A DNA stretch of 64,000 bases, taken from Phallus indusiatus (taxonomy: Eukaryota; Basidiomycota; Agaricomycetes; Phallales; Phallaceae). The translations under genes were made by a program, and so were the position numbers. Shown here piece by piece: positions 35,647 to 46,473 of the stretch; position 1 is the first letter of the stretch; each line of letters opens with the position of its first letter. The DNA lies in contig JAQFWX010000004.1 in the NCBI GenBank assembly GCA_027605045.1, forward strand, positions 806,001 through 870,000, given 5' to 3'. The notes beneath the pieces were generated by a model that was given only the letters and a program-made list of their open reading frames with translations, had not been told where the DNA came from and made no database searches.

Positions 35647-37859
35647 ATGGCTGTCGTTCTGCCAATTCTCCGGCTGTGGCTTTTGTTTATCAACGTTTAT
35701 GGAACTTTCAAAGTTATCAAGCCACCAGTTCCGTCTACGAGATCGAATCGAAATGGGCAGGGATTGAGTGCTAGAGCTCTCCAGCTCAGAAAACGGGAGC
35801 TCAAGAGTCGTCTGGCGATGTGGATTGTTTGGGTTCGTAATTCGTTCGAGCGCATTTTGCTACAATACAAGTTCTCATCATCTTCACCATCGTCATCATT
35901 ATTATTGTTAGGCCTGCTTTCTTGCATCAGAGTCAGTCTTGGATCGAACAGCAAGTTTCGTAACGCCATTTTACAACGAACTAAAATGTGTAGTTTTGCT
36001 ATTCTTGCTCATCACCCGATCGCACGTACGTCTATTTTTCATCTTACAAAAACTCGTGCTCGCGACGTGCAGTCAATTCACCTTCTTTCATGTTAATAAT
36101 ATAGGGCGCTGAAGCGATATTTTTGCACCTCATACACCCGTTTATCAGGCCTTATGTTCCTGCCGTCGACGATATCCTCTCACACTTACATTCCGTGTCT
36201 GAGCTGCTAGTTTTACTCCTGCTTATCCCATTCGAATACATTTCCGAATGGTGGGCTAGACCATGGAGACTTCCGCATCTCTCGTTCTTTCGGTTTGGCA
36301 GAAAGAAAGGCAGGGACCACATATCTGATAATCACAGTGCCACAGCCGCAGCCGCCACCGCAACGTACCCACCCCCGTCTGCAGCACCAGAACAACCAGA
36401 TGCAGGGGATAATCAAATCCGAAGTCGACTTAGACCTCGCACTCAATCTCAGAAAAGCCAGTTTCAAGAAGCAGAACAACGTGCCAAGATTGTTTTTAAC
36501 CAGATAAATGATGCGCAAGATCGAGTTCGGGCGAGGAAAGGTCAACAAAGCCAGAATCAACAGGCGGCGAAAGATCTGGCTCAGCAGGGCGAGAACGGGC
36601 GTTCAGCAGCGGGTTCTGCTGGTTTAAGGACTAGAAAAAACTTTCTCGGGCAGTCTGCACAGGTTAATTCGGCTCCGGGGTCAAAGAGCACCGGAGTGCA
36701 TCATATAGATCCGTTGAGGATTGCACAGCTAGCTAAAGCTAAGCCCTCAGCCACGGCTTTTGCAGACAACGACAAAGCATCAAGTTATTATTCATTACCT
36801 CCCGCAACATCATCCTCCACACAACATATTAATTCTCAAGTAAATACACACGAAATATGGATACCTCCTTCTATCGACAAAGACATCGAACGTACACCAC
36901 AACCGCAAACTAGACAATCTTCATATCGCAGTCCTTCACCCGTATATCCACCTTTTCCTGCTGCATACCCCTTCACTCCGAGGAGAAAAACAGACCCTTT
37001 ACAGACTACCGCGCAGAATAGAACACCAGGATCGTTAGGGCGACGTTCTACGTCGCCTGGACCTAAACCACAAGACTCAAATTCCAAACGGAAATCTACC
37101 ATACCACCACCAACATCATCATCATTATTATCAGTTACCCAACAAGAACCTCGCGCATCAGATGAGGATTTTTTTCAGGTAGCGCTCGAGTCGGAGTCGT
37201 CTATCCACCAGTCCCAGTATCAGTACACAGATACGATGGACATGGATACGACAGAGACGCTTTCGACGTTGAACGACTCGAGCGCGACGGAAGAATCTAC
37301 GTACGAAGACATCATACCATCAGCTACAATTAGAAGACGAAGAAGTCGTGCTGATAGTCCGGTTAGAAGTGGTTCGAAGCGGAAAGGAGGCGAAAATGAA
37401 TCTTTGAAACGTTCTTTACGGATAAAGACTAATGGAAGCGGAAGTGGCAACGGGAATGGGAATGGGAATGGGAATGGAAATGTGACGAGAGATGAATTCG
37501 GATTTGCTATTCCATCTGGCTCTGGTTCAAAAACCGTGCAACAGCGTCGTCAACCGGGTGTAACGCATAAAAAATCATTAGCGCGAGCAAAGCCGAGTGT
37601 TGGTTCGGATGGGGAAGTTATATCTGAAGATATGGATTCAGAAAACGTAAAGAAAAAGCGGAAGACGAAGAATCCTCCTACCAAGAAGTCTTCGGTCGTT
37701 AAGGATGATGACGGGCTTGATCAGAACGAGAAAGCGAGTATTGGAAAGACGCGGATAACTCGGAATGATGCTATGGACACTTCGGTTTCTTTTCGTGCTT
37801 CTAGGAATGCGATGAATGAAGTCGCGGAGTCGTTGAGAGCCGCGAAACGTAAAGGTTAA
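35647..37859 (+). CDS. TB2/DP1/HVA22 (REEP/Yop1-like) ER membrane protein with long disordered tail
   Basis: Likely shapes or tethers tubular ER membranes. Exons 35647-35832, 35912-36025 and 36105-37859 give 684 aa. Residues 1-150 carry the TB2/DP1 domain: a hydrophobic hairpin near the N-terminus (VVLPILRLWLLFINVYGTF), the ESVLDRTASFVTPFYNELK block, a second hydrophobic stretch (CVVLLFLLITRSHGAEAIF) and PFIRPYVPAVDD. The remaining 500 residues are low-complexity (Ser, Pro, Gln, Lys) with basic nuclear-localisation-like clusters (KKKRKTKNPPTKK) and a (Gly-Asn)n run from a GGAATG repeat. Classical family members are about 180-300 aa. The domain call is strong; the tail's role is unknown. Confidence 0.88.
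37452..37476 (+). repeat. coding GGAATG hexanucleotide repeat
   Basis: About four tandem GGAATG units inside the last exon of the REEP-like gene encode alternating Gly-Asn. The unit is six bases, so length changes keep the frame. Confidence 0.85.
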
Positions 37860-38051
37860 TTTGGGAAATTATGGGGACCATGTTCATGTTTACAATATTT
37901 TCTATTTCTCTTCATGACAAATATGTATTTTATCAGCAAGACAAGCATCCTACAATTTGAATTTATTTCCTGTCAACTCGTTAGTGATTTGCCGTTACGT
38001 AAGCTTTGAACCTCCCCCGATAAATATTCCCGTTCCTTTTCTACCTTTAAA

Positions 38052-38508
38052 ATGCCAGTTCCTTGGGAGGCTCTTATTCCCTTTGGTCTGTTGAATTATC
38101 CTTTTTATTATTGTTAAAAATGCTGAAACTATTAAGGTCTTCTTACCACGATGTTTGGTGCTGCTGGGACGTTGATGAACGTCGCAAAGCGAGCAGAGAA
38201 CGACGGAAAGGTGATTACACCTCCCCTCCCATAGTATCCCAGTATCATTAACTGACTCCTTGGCTTGTGATTAACAGCCTCCTCGTTATGGTTTAGATGC
38301 ATGGGAAGACATGATGATGGAGCGTGATCGTCGACTAACAGGAAGCAAAAGAGGACAGCGGGTGAGTTTGAGTTTCAACACACACTACGCGTTTGCATTG
38401 CATTTACAACGACTCTACTATTCTTTTGATACATTGCTACAGACGGATCCACAAGCTCCCGGAAGTTTTGCTACAAATAGTGTTTGGTACACGGAAGGCA
38501 GAATATAG
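38052..38508 (+). CDS. NDUFA1: NADH:ubiquinone oxidoreductase subunit NDUFA1 (MWFE)
   Basis: Small single-span accessory subunit of the complex I membrane arm. Exons 38052-38085, 38137-38210, 38278-38361 and 38443-38508 give 85 aa. The N-terminus MPVPWEALIPFGLLTTMFG forms the membrane anchor. DAWEDMMMERDRRLTGSKRG holds the diagnostic MERDRR-[LI]-[TS]-G motif. The C-terminus SFATNSVWYTEGRI is typical of basidiomycete orthologues. It is convergent to the ubiquitin-like gene, with 144 bp between stops. Confidence 0.92.
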
Positions 38509-38652
38509 AAACGTATTGTGGGTGTGGAGATGGTGTCTCCTTGTATCCATATCACATATCAAACTCGAAATAATAATACCCGAAGTGAATAGACTGGGTT
38601 CTTGAGTTTTCCCGGTTTCATGGTTTCATGCGTGTTGCGCGTTCCTATCCCG

Positions 38653-39205
38653 TCACGTTGGAGGTTCTTTACGCTTTCCTTTCGTATCCTGAGGTTGTTC
38701 AACTTCGTCTGGATCAACAGGCTCTTCGACCTGAACCTCTTCAAGATTGCCTGCAGACTTTAGTCAACGAAGGCGAATTGAAAACAAAACTAACGTACCT
38801 GATTCATCTTTGAATCTGAAATAGATGACCTCCCAATTACTCAGTTTATCTCGTACAACAGCATTGGATTCCAACACATCGTATTCAATAACTCTGCCTA
38901 ACCGATCGCGTTTAGCCTTGCATAGCTCAAAACCGGATAGGTCTTTTACTATTGGAATAGGGTCGTCTCTGGGAATTGGAATTGGAACATCTTCCATATC
39001 TTCAGTGGCTGTGGAAACAGAAGAAGAGTACTGTTCCAAAGCTGGTAAAGCCTGTGCTTTCAAGTCGTCGATGGTAGCCGTAACAGGTGCATTCAGAAAA
39101 ATAGTCAAACGATGCGTTTTTGCTAGGATTTGATATACTGTCGGAGTGACTCTTCTCTAATGATTATGAGCATTTATTTTAAAAATCTAGTTGAGAGCAA
39201 ACCAT
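38653..39205 (-). CDS. small acidic ubiquitin-like-domain protein (start uncertain)
   Basis: The body exon is 39156-38799 and the last exon 38750-38653 (complement). The N-terminus (VTPTVYQILAKTHRLTIFLN, then VTATIDDLKAQALPALEQY) looks like the two strands and helix of a ubiquitin-like fold. A later part (FELCKAKRDRLGRVIEYDVL and WEVIYFRFKDESG) fits its C-terminal strands. The tail is acidic then basic (EEVQVEEPVDPDEVEQ, KGKRKEPPT). The best start found is an ATG alone at 39205-39203, followed by a 46-nt intron; a start further upstream is possible. It is divergent to NDUFA8 with about 108 bp between. Fold assignment is inferred by eye. Confidence 0.65.
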
Positions 39206-39313
39206 TTATTATTTCTTTTTGGTGAAGAGTCGATGGAATCGGCGGAGTTGGAAAGGGAAAGAGGCACGCTTCATTCGCCCGCACGGCTTCCGAACTCATA
39301 AATCTCTCGCTCC

Positions 39314-40013
39314 ATGTCTGTGTCAGTCTCTCGCGATCCTTCACAGGCACGTACACCATACAAGGATCCGACTCCTCTTCCCGACAATATTCCGCATGTC
39401 GACGAGATAGGAACAACCAGTGCACCACTGAAAAGTGCATCGTTCTTTCTCGGCGCATACTGCAAAGAATACAATGGTCATTTTGTGTTATTTCTCGAGT
39501 TTTTATTCGTTATTTTAAATATATTTTCTACAGAGGATTTTATGCTGTGTAAAGCTGAAAACCGTGATCCTGAACATTGTCTATTGGAGGGTCGTCGAAC
39601 TACGCGTTGTGCTACCGACTTGTCAGTCTTCTCAGTATCTCGCTCCATTCACCCGTTTCTAATGATTCGTTTTACCTGTAGAATCAACAAATTACGAGAG
39701 AACTGTATGAAAGAGTGGGACGCTCATTGGGAATGCTTGGAAAGGAATAACCAGGTTCGTCCTCTCTCTCCTTGAACCCGGCCTTGACATTAATCCCATC
39801 TCCCTTCACAGGAGTTCTACGCGTGTCGGAAACCGGAACGGACATTCAACAAATGTGTCTTTGACAAATTGGTATGTTCTTGCTGTACACCCCATTCTCC
39901 TGGTACAATAATTCTCTATACAGAGTTTGAAAAAGACTATTCCTGGCTCTCCCGAGGGAAAGCCGCAAGTTCACGAACTAGAGAAACCGATATACAAACC
40001 TGTTCAGAAATGA
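39314..40013 (+). CDS. NDUFA8: NADH:ubiquinone oxidoreductase subunit NDUFA8 (PGIV, CHCH protein)
   Basis: Intermembrane-space accessory subunit of complex I, imported and oxidised by the Mia40 system. Exons 39314-39476, 39534-39621, 39682-39754, 39812-39871 and 39924-40013 give 157 aa. Cysteine spacing is diagnostic: CKEYNEDFMLC, CLLEGRRTTRC, CMKEWDAHWEC and CRKPERTFNKC are CX9C units, with one CX10C between the last two. There is no cleavable presequence, as expected. The N-terminus (DPTPLPDNIPHVDEIGTTSA) matches fungal orthologues. Confidence 0.93.
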
Positions 40014-40240
40014 ATAAAAGACACGTGTCCATAATTGCATTATAATATATACAACCCGGAAGGTTTTGCGTAGAATTTACTTGAATACCCAAAAAAATTG
40101 AGATTATCACGTGCATATGATGTGCAAGACGAAAAATGTATTTGGGCTTTGACTCTTGTACTCGCTCTTCTTCCTCCATCATGCGTGACTACTAGTATTT
40201 CAAACTTCGGACATTTTCATAAAGAAAGAAAGATACCTTT

Positions 40241-41733
40241 ATGTGGATACCACCTTTGCATAAACGGCTTCTCCATACAGCTGCAACTGTAACTGCTCTT
40301 CCTTCAAGCGCTTCAATATTCATCTCAACATCTACCTCTCCTTATTTCAATCTTACCCTAGAAGACTGGTGAGATTGACCTTGTTTTTTTGCTTCTATGT
40401 ACTTCTAAATATCCGAATACCAGGTTATTTCGAAAAGCACCTTCAGAGACACCTTTGTTACTGTTGTATAAAAACGAGCCGTGCGTGGTTATAGGACGAA
40501 ACCAAGTTAGTGTTTCTCTTATGGACATTGTACACGTGGACCTAACAAACTCTTCAGAATCCATGGAAAGAGATCAATTTTCCGGCATTACGATTTTTAG
40601 GTATTCCATTCTTGAGACGACGGAGCGGTGGAGGCACTGTCTATCATGTACGCCTTAAACCAAAACCCGTTTCCGCTCTTCTCTCAATTGCATCTCGCCC
40701 GTTTCGTCTTTTAGGATTTAGGAAATACAAATTACTCGATTCATTTACCTCGAACCTCTTTCGACAGACAACATACATCCAAACTCGTTCAGCGTGCTCT
40801 TGTCAACATAGGTATCGACGCCGAAGTTAACGAGAGAAATGATATCTGTGTTCAAGGGTTTAAGATATGTCCGCACTTTGACCTATCTTTTCAGAAAATC
40901 ACGAGTTTTGATTGTTTTAAAGCACGTTTCAGGTTCTGCGTATAAGTTGGTTAATAAGAGGGCATACCATCATGGAACGATGCTGATATCTACTGAACTT
41001 CACAAGCTTGGAAACACATTAAGGAATACCAAAGTGCGTTGACCTCTGTTCTCACTTTCTTCATTCCGTAACTGAGGTTTTGTGGTAGGATACTATGATA
41101 ACCCGTGGAGTAGCCTCCGTTCGTTCACCCGTGCACAATCTGCAGTTGTTCAATCCAGAAGTTACAAACGAGCAATTTTTGCAATCTATGATTTCGGAAT
41201 TTCGTAAAGAATATAATATTGAGTCGAAGGTCGCATTTGAACTCTTTTCTTCGTCATGTTCGGTGGTCTGACTTGCTTTTAGGCTCAAATTTTGAATGAT
41301 ACACCCGCTCTGCAAGGCTTGGAGTACATCCAAAAAGGGCAGAAAGAACTTCAGGTAAACATATATGCCTTCGTATTCTAGTTCCTATATTAACTATTTG
41401 GTTCAAGAGCTGGGATTGGAAATACGGTCAAACACCAGAATTTTCTTATACCTTAAAAAGAACTTTTCCTTGGGGAACGATTGTACGTTCCCATATCAAC
41501 AAAACCTTCTGCCTCCCTCTCATCGTTTATCCCTTAAGAGCGTTGCCGTTGAAGCCAATCATGGGTTGATTACCAAGTGCACTGTTAAAAGCAATGTTGA
41601 TGATCAGAGTTGGGTTAAACAGCTGGAGAAAAGTTTGATAGGGAGCAAATATGGCTCGTTAGACGAGTTTGTGATTGATAGTGTTGCTAGTGAACAGCAG
41701 GATGTTATCACTTGGCTTCGGGAGGAGATGTAG
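40241..41733 (+). CDS. AIM22: mitochondrial lipoate-protein ligase / lipoyltransferase (Lip3/AIM22-like)
   Basis: Attaches lipoate to E2 subunits of 2-oxoacid dehydrogenases. Exons 40241-40368, 40424-40505, 40558-40647, 40715-40868, 40933-41033, 41089-41229, 41283-41354, 41408-41482 and 41539-41733 give 345 aa. A basic mitochondrial presequence (WIPPLHKRLLHTAATV) precedes the BPL/LplA domain: PCVVIGRNQNPWKE, LRRRSGGGTVYHDLGN (the RRxSGGGxVxHDxGN motif), AEVNERNDICVQGFK, SAYK..NKRAYHHGTML, and RGVASVRSPV. The C-terminal accessory domain follows (SWDWKYGQTPEFSYTL). At the 40868/40933 junction the predicted protein reads KICSAYK rather than the usual K-[IV]-SGSAYK, so that boundary may be off by a few bases. 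Confidence 0.9.
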
Positions 41734-41841
41734 ATCTTTATAATATAGAGGGGGTTGTCTGGTTTTTTTGATTAATGATACATGATACGTATTATTGATG
41801 TGGTATTTCTATGAGAGTTGCGTAGTGTTGTGTTTTTGTGG

Positions 41842-42554
41842 TCATTGAACTACTTTCTTTTCCCAAGTTGTTTGTGATAGAGGTAGTAGTGCCGCAGCTA
41901 CGTTTCTTCCTTCTTCGATTAAAAGATTGTATGTTGAACATGCGTTTCTCTGTTTTGAAGTGTCAGCTCGGAAATGTCGGTGAGAGAACCTGATGACATA
42001 CCGTATCCATCATATCACATTGAATACCCGTTTGAAGTAAATGTGTGCGCAATACAGAAGGTAGCTGTACAGTCCTTTGTCCCGTTCCGAATATCAATAT
42101 CTCTACATATCTTCTGCATCAGCTACAAAACCTTGAACAAACAAACAAACAACAAACCAGGTTTTGGAACAACTACATCAAAAATCTGCAACATTTGCGG
42201 AGTCCATTTATCCCATAACGAGAGAGGAACATCCCACAAAAAGACTTTTCCTCCGAGGAATATGCACGGTCCTGTTAGAGTCAATCCGGAAGAGAGTTCG
42301 ATGTTGCCTTTTGATGTGATGGTGTGGACGCGGACGGAAGTGTAGTCATTCGGGACATCGCCGAAGAGGTTGGTTAGGTTACTGAAGCGTGGATATGAGG
42401 TATGTAATGTGCGACGCAGGAGAGGGTGGCTTGATATGTTTGTGATACGTGCCAGTGGGAAGGGCGTTCGTTGCAGTAGCATTTGGGCCCTCGCAACTCG
42501 TCGTGTGATGTCACGAACACTCTCCGCTTGCGCACTGAGACTATGTAGCCTCAC
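41842..42554 (-). CDS. NDUFAF3: complex I assembly factor NDUFAF3-like (DUF498 family)
   Basis: Mitochondrial factor for early assembly of the complex I Q-module. Exons (complement) run from 42482 (or 42554) to 42158, then 42102-42002 and 41949-41842, giving 177 or 201 aa. The internal Met (MLLQRTPFPLARITNIS) is the likelier start because it opens a typical Arg-rich presequence (HPLLRRTLHTSYPRFS). Family signatures are GPCIFLGGKVFLWDVP, IFDVVVPKPEILIFGTGQ, and DTRNACSTYNLLIEEGRNVA. It is convergent with the lipoate ligase gene, 108 bp between stops, so 3' UTRs probably overlap. Confidence 0.92.
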
Positions 42555-43290
42555 TCTGGTTGACAGTTTGGCTGACGCTCTGGCTGGATGTTTTGCGAAT
42601 TGACGATCTAGACTGTTCCTCTACCGGTGCGTAGAAACCAGCAGATCTTTTTCCAACGGATTTTACCGACACTGCGTAGACAAACGTTTAACGTTTAAAC
42701 CTTGCGTAATACTTGCGGCTCCAATGGTTGTCAATACCGAACTGATTAGCTTCGGAAAACGTTCTATTTTTGTAATACGCTGAAAGTTCCGTTCTCATCT
42801 CGTCCCACCAGGTTCCACATAGGACTCGAGTGACTCACGGGCTCCGCTGCCAGTGGTATGATAGTGTGCGACGATCAGCATGACAACGGATTTATCCCCA
42901 GTCCAATGGATCAATTCTCACAACTAGCCTTTTTTTCTGACAGTTAATAAGTTGAAGTATGTCTGAACAATATATTTTTTGTTTTTCTTTTGTTCGTGAC
43001 CAGGCCTTTTTGACAGGGGAACGTCGAACAATAGGCCCCGATGAGGGCCCACACATAAGACTGACGGTCCGACGGTCATAACACACCAAGTAACGTCAAC
43101 AACAAACACAACAATACCGTTACCGGACAATTTGCAAAACCATCATTCTATACATTATGTGGTGGAGATGATTAATTGCAGAAGCAACAATAACAATACC
43201 CTTCCCGGATTGTTCATCACATGGTTTCCCCAACCGATCGCAATAACCGTAGTGTTCCCATAAAATGACTGCCGACCCTTGTGAAATATG
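42555..43290. other. intergenic region
   Basis: Upstream of both NDUFAF3 (-) and the secreted Ala/Lys-rich gene (+). No gene seen. Confidence 0.5.
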
Positions 43291-43299
43291 TATATAAAA
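43291..43299 (+). promoter_or_regulatory. TATA box of the secreted Ala/Lys-rich protein gene
   Basis: TATATAAAA lies 182 nt before the ATG and is followed by a pyrimidine-rich leader, as in highly expressed fungal genes. Confidence 0.55.
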
Positions 43300-43480
43300 C
43301 TGGCCTGGGCGGGTAAAGAATGGTTTTTCTTCATTCTCTTCCCACCTCGACCTCATTCTCTAGCAGTGCTAGCGTTTAGGTTCGCATTAATCTCCAGAAG
43401 GACAGGATCCTTAACAGTCTATTCAACAACTAATTCTTCTCCTCTGTTGATTCCTTTCCTTTTTTTTCTCTTTCGATAAA

Positions 43481-44731
43481 ATGGTCTATTCATCGAAACT
43501 CTCTTTTGGAGCTCTTTTTGTCTCTTGTCTGGCTCTTCACGCTCACGCTCACGCCGCTATTGCACCAGCCCTCGGCGTCGAAGGCAATCCCGCCCGCTCA
43601 GATGTTCAAAGACCTTCAACAGCTGAGCCTTGTGGAAGTATCCCCATTTCAGATATTAACACGTCAACGGCTGTGCCTCTCGGTGCAGACGGAAGTGCCG
43701 ATTTCACTGTTACGAACTTTAACGCGTATGTGTTACTTGCATGTCATCATGATCCTGAGTTAAAATTTTTTTGATAGTGGTACAGATGGTTCTCGTGAAG
43801 TCACTGCTCAAGTAGATCCAACGGGTACCGGAAAAAGTTTCGAGGCTGCAACAGTGACGACTAACGGGGACGGTGACCCAACCAACGTCGGTTCCCAGCC
43901 ACGTAAGTTCTCAAAAGCCACTCTTTTTTGTGATCCGATACTTATATGCGATCGTGATCATAAGTGGTTGTCCAATTACCAGCTGGAATCAAATGTACAG
44001 GAGGTACCGCCGGTAATCTGTGTCTGATGTCTTTCAAGACGACATCAGGCTTCGGAAACTGTGCTGTTGTTAGTCAAGGTGCTGCTTCGAAATCTGGAGC
44101 TGGTGCAAAGGCCGCGGCGGGTGCTGCAGCTGCTAGTGGTGCAACAGCTGCCAAGGGTGCTGGTTCTGCATCAACTGCGAAAAGTTCAACCGCTGTCGCT
44201 GGTGCTAGTGCTCATAAGGATTCCAATGTAAGCTCATGTTTCGAAAACTTCCTTTTTTCAAGTGACTAATGACCCTACTCAGGATAAGGCAGCTGCTTCA
44301 AGTGCTGCCGGTGCAGCATCTAACGACAATGCCAAAGCCAAAGCCAAAGTCGACATTGCTGAACCAAGTAGTGCACAAGGCGCAGCAAAGACCGACACAG
44401 CAAAGACTGGAGCAAAGACCGACGCAGCAAAGGCTGGAGCAAAGAAAGACGGCAAAAAGCACGACCACAAAGATGGAAAGGATAAGGGTAAAGATAAAGG
44501 TAAAAAAGGAGGAGAGAAGAGCAAGGTACAGGCACCGGCGACCGCCACTGCCGCTGCCAGCGCGAAGACTGCAAATGCGCCCGCTGTACGTTTGTTTATC
44601 TCTCAGAGTTCCTATGGTTTGTGCTAATATGTTTATCGTCACTTTTTTAGGGTGCTCGGGCAGCACGTTCATTCCTTTCTGGTGAGACTGTTACTAAACG
44701 TGGATTGTCGTGGTCATGGGCTTGGGCATGA
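43481..44731 (+). CDS. secreted protein, Egh16/Gas1-like N-terminal region with Ala/Lys-rich tail and C-terminal Kex2-type site
   Basis: Exons 43481-43725, 43778-43902, 43965-44227, 44283-44585 and 44651-44731 give 338 aa. A signal peptide (SKLSFGALFVSCLALHAHAH) precedes a region resembling the GEgh16/Gas1 family of secreted, often appressorial or host-associated fungal proteins (AIAPALGVEGNPARSDVQRP; LPAGIKCTGGTAGNLCLMSF; GFGNCAVVSQG). From about residue 190 the protein is low-complexity Ala/Gly/Ser, then strongly basic (KKDGKKHDHKDGKDKGKDKG). It ends VTKR-GLSWSWAWA; a Lys-Arg pair followed by nine residues would let Kex2 release a Trp-rich peptide. The family assignment is moderate; the tail is unusual. 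Confidence 0.75.
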
Positions 44732-45039
44732 AATTGAGAATGAAGATTGTATATTATAGTGCCAATTATTAAATATACATCTGGTGCCTTTTACTGTGCC
44801 CAAGGAGGCTATTTTGAATTTGAATTCGTTCTTACATAGGAGGCCTAAGCAGCTTAAATTCAATGGTCCCGTTGCTTCCATATGAAAAAGTTTAATTTCC
44901 AGTGAGTGCTGGTGATGATGATGATCACGTGCGCCAAATCCACACTTCTTTTTCTCGTCGTCTTTTTTTTACCTCATAACCCTAAAGTTCTTTTTCATGT
45001 CCCGCGCCGCGTCACTTCTTTTGCCAGTAATCAACGTTC
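44732..45039. other. intergenic spacer
   Basis: No gene; 3' UTR of the preceding gene and promoter of the DUF202 gene. Confidence 0.5.
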
Positions 45040-45948
45040 ATGTCGATAAGGAGTCAATGGAAGGGTAAATGTCCGGAAGACATCAGCAATAACAGCAACA
45101 ATTTTACGCAGCTGCGACAACAGCGAGATACGGTCGGCGAGAATTCAAGTTATACCGATGTAGCTGGGGATCATCAGTCGACGATATCGCATTCTGCCAC
45201 GCTCATCAGTCACCCAGATTATAGTCACTCTAAAAAGCCCGCCGCATGTAATGACGAATCCGCCTCGGTTACACCCAGTTCTCTGGGTACCCCTAGACCT
45301 CGTGACGAATCTGAAAGTCAAAGACAAAGGCAAAGAACTGCGGTTCCCACCACGGATAGTCACGATAATAGCTCTCCACAAAGTCGAAGATGGCTGAACA
45401 TGAAAAATGTAATTCCGGTAAAGATTTTATCGAAAGTTGCTGTTGAATTGGAGAACACTGGTTCGACGGCGCGAGATCATTTGGCGAATGAGAGAACTTG
45501 GTTGGCGTATGTGCGAACCAGTCTGGCTATCGCCGGAACGGGCGTAGGTGTGTAATGATTTACTGTGTTGATGTCGTTTTTGTTTCTGAGTCTGAGTCGG
45601 TGTAATTATTAGCTCTTGTTCAGTTATTCACTATTTCGATAAGCCAAGAAGCGAATTCTGGACATGGCAGTACTGGGAGTGCGTTGCAACGTGCTGCTCG
45701 TCCACTTGGTGCAACGACTGTCATGACAGGCGTGCTCGTGCTATGTGTTGGTAAGTTCCACATCATATACGTCATCCTCATTCTTATCGTAATGCCCATT
45801 CATAGGTATCTTCCGCTACTTTTTCGTGCAAACCTCATTAATGCGAAATCAATTTCCGGTCGCACGTACGACGGTAATCGCTATCAGCGTCATCATCGCT
45901 GCGCTGGCTTCCGTTCTCTTTGGACTATTAATTGGACTCAAGGATTGA
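45040..45948 (+). CDS. DUF202-domain membrane protein
   Basis: Exons 45040-45547, 45613-45750 and 45806-45948 give 262 aa. The first 140 residues are polar and low-complexity. The DUF202 domain follows: ARDHLANERTWLAYVRTSLA is the family signature, then three hydrophobic segments (IAGTGVALVQLFTISI; TTVMTGVLVLCVGIFRYFFV; VIAISVIIAALASVLFGLLIG). Such proteins occur in vacuolar or plasma membranes, and related segments occur in Vtc1-like proteins. No specific function can be assigned. Confidence 0.88.
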
Positions 45949-46473
45949 GATAAAGATTGCGCCTTTGTATATTATTTCAAGCTTCATGAATATATATATC
46001 GCTTCTGATTATTGACTCCGATTTCCCTTTGTCATGATATCACTGTGTTTAGACGCCTTGTGAATTCCCTTTGCCTTTCATCGATCGAACCATTATGTTA
46101 CGTCGTTCCCTTTTATGAATAAAGGATTATTTAGCCCATTGACGATGGTAATATGCTTTCGCTGGGCCTGATAAATAGGCTCCGAAGCAGGTTTCTTCCA
46201 GTCACCACCAACGGTACGCGTCTTGGTTCATCTATAGTGTCACCACTAAAAGATGTTTCTTCGACTAGACTGTGTGGATATCTTGACTCGAAACCATTCT
46301 TAAATACGAACACAACGAACAACACCAAAACACACTTGCAAACGTTCACTCATTGCTCAACGAACGAAAATGATCCAATAAAGGTGAGTATTACTTATAC
46401 AAGAACTCGAAACAATTGAAACTGAAATACTAATACAAGACTCTATTTACACTGTCCATTCACCAGTCGCCCT
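45949..46473. other. intergenic region
   Basis: Convergent spacer between the DUF202 gene and the proline-rich gene. An 88-codon frame at 46153-46419 has no support. Confidence 0.45.

Noticed and set aside
44269..44685. Long overlapping frames on both strands in the Ala/Lys-rich gene
   Set aside because: They are shadows of repetitive GCA/AAG-rich codons in the real frame.
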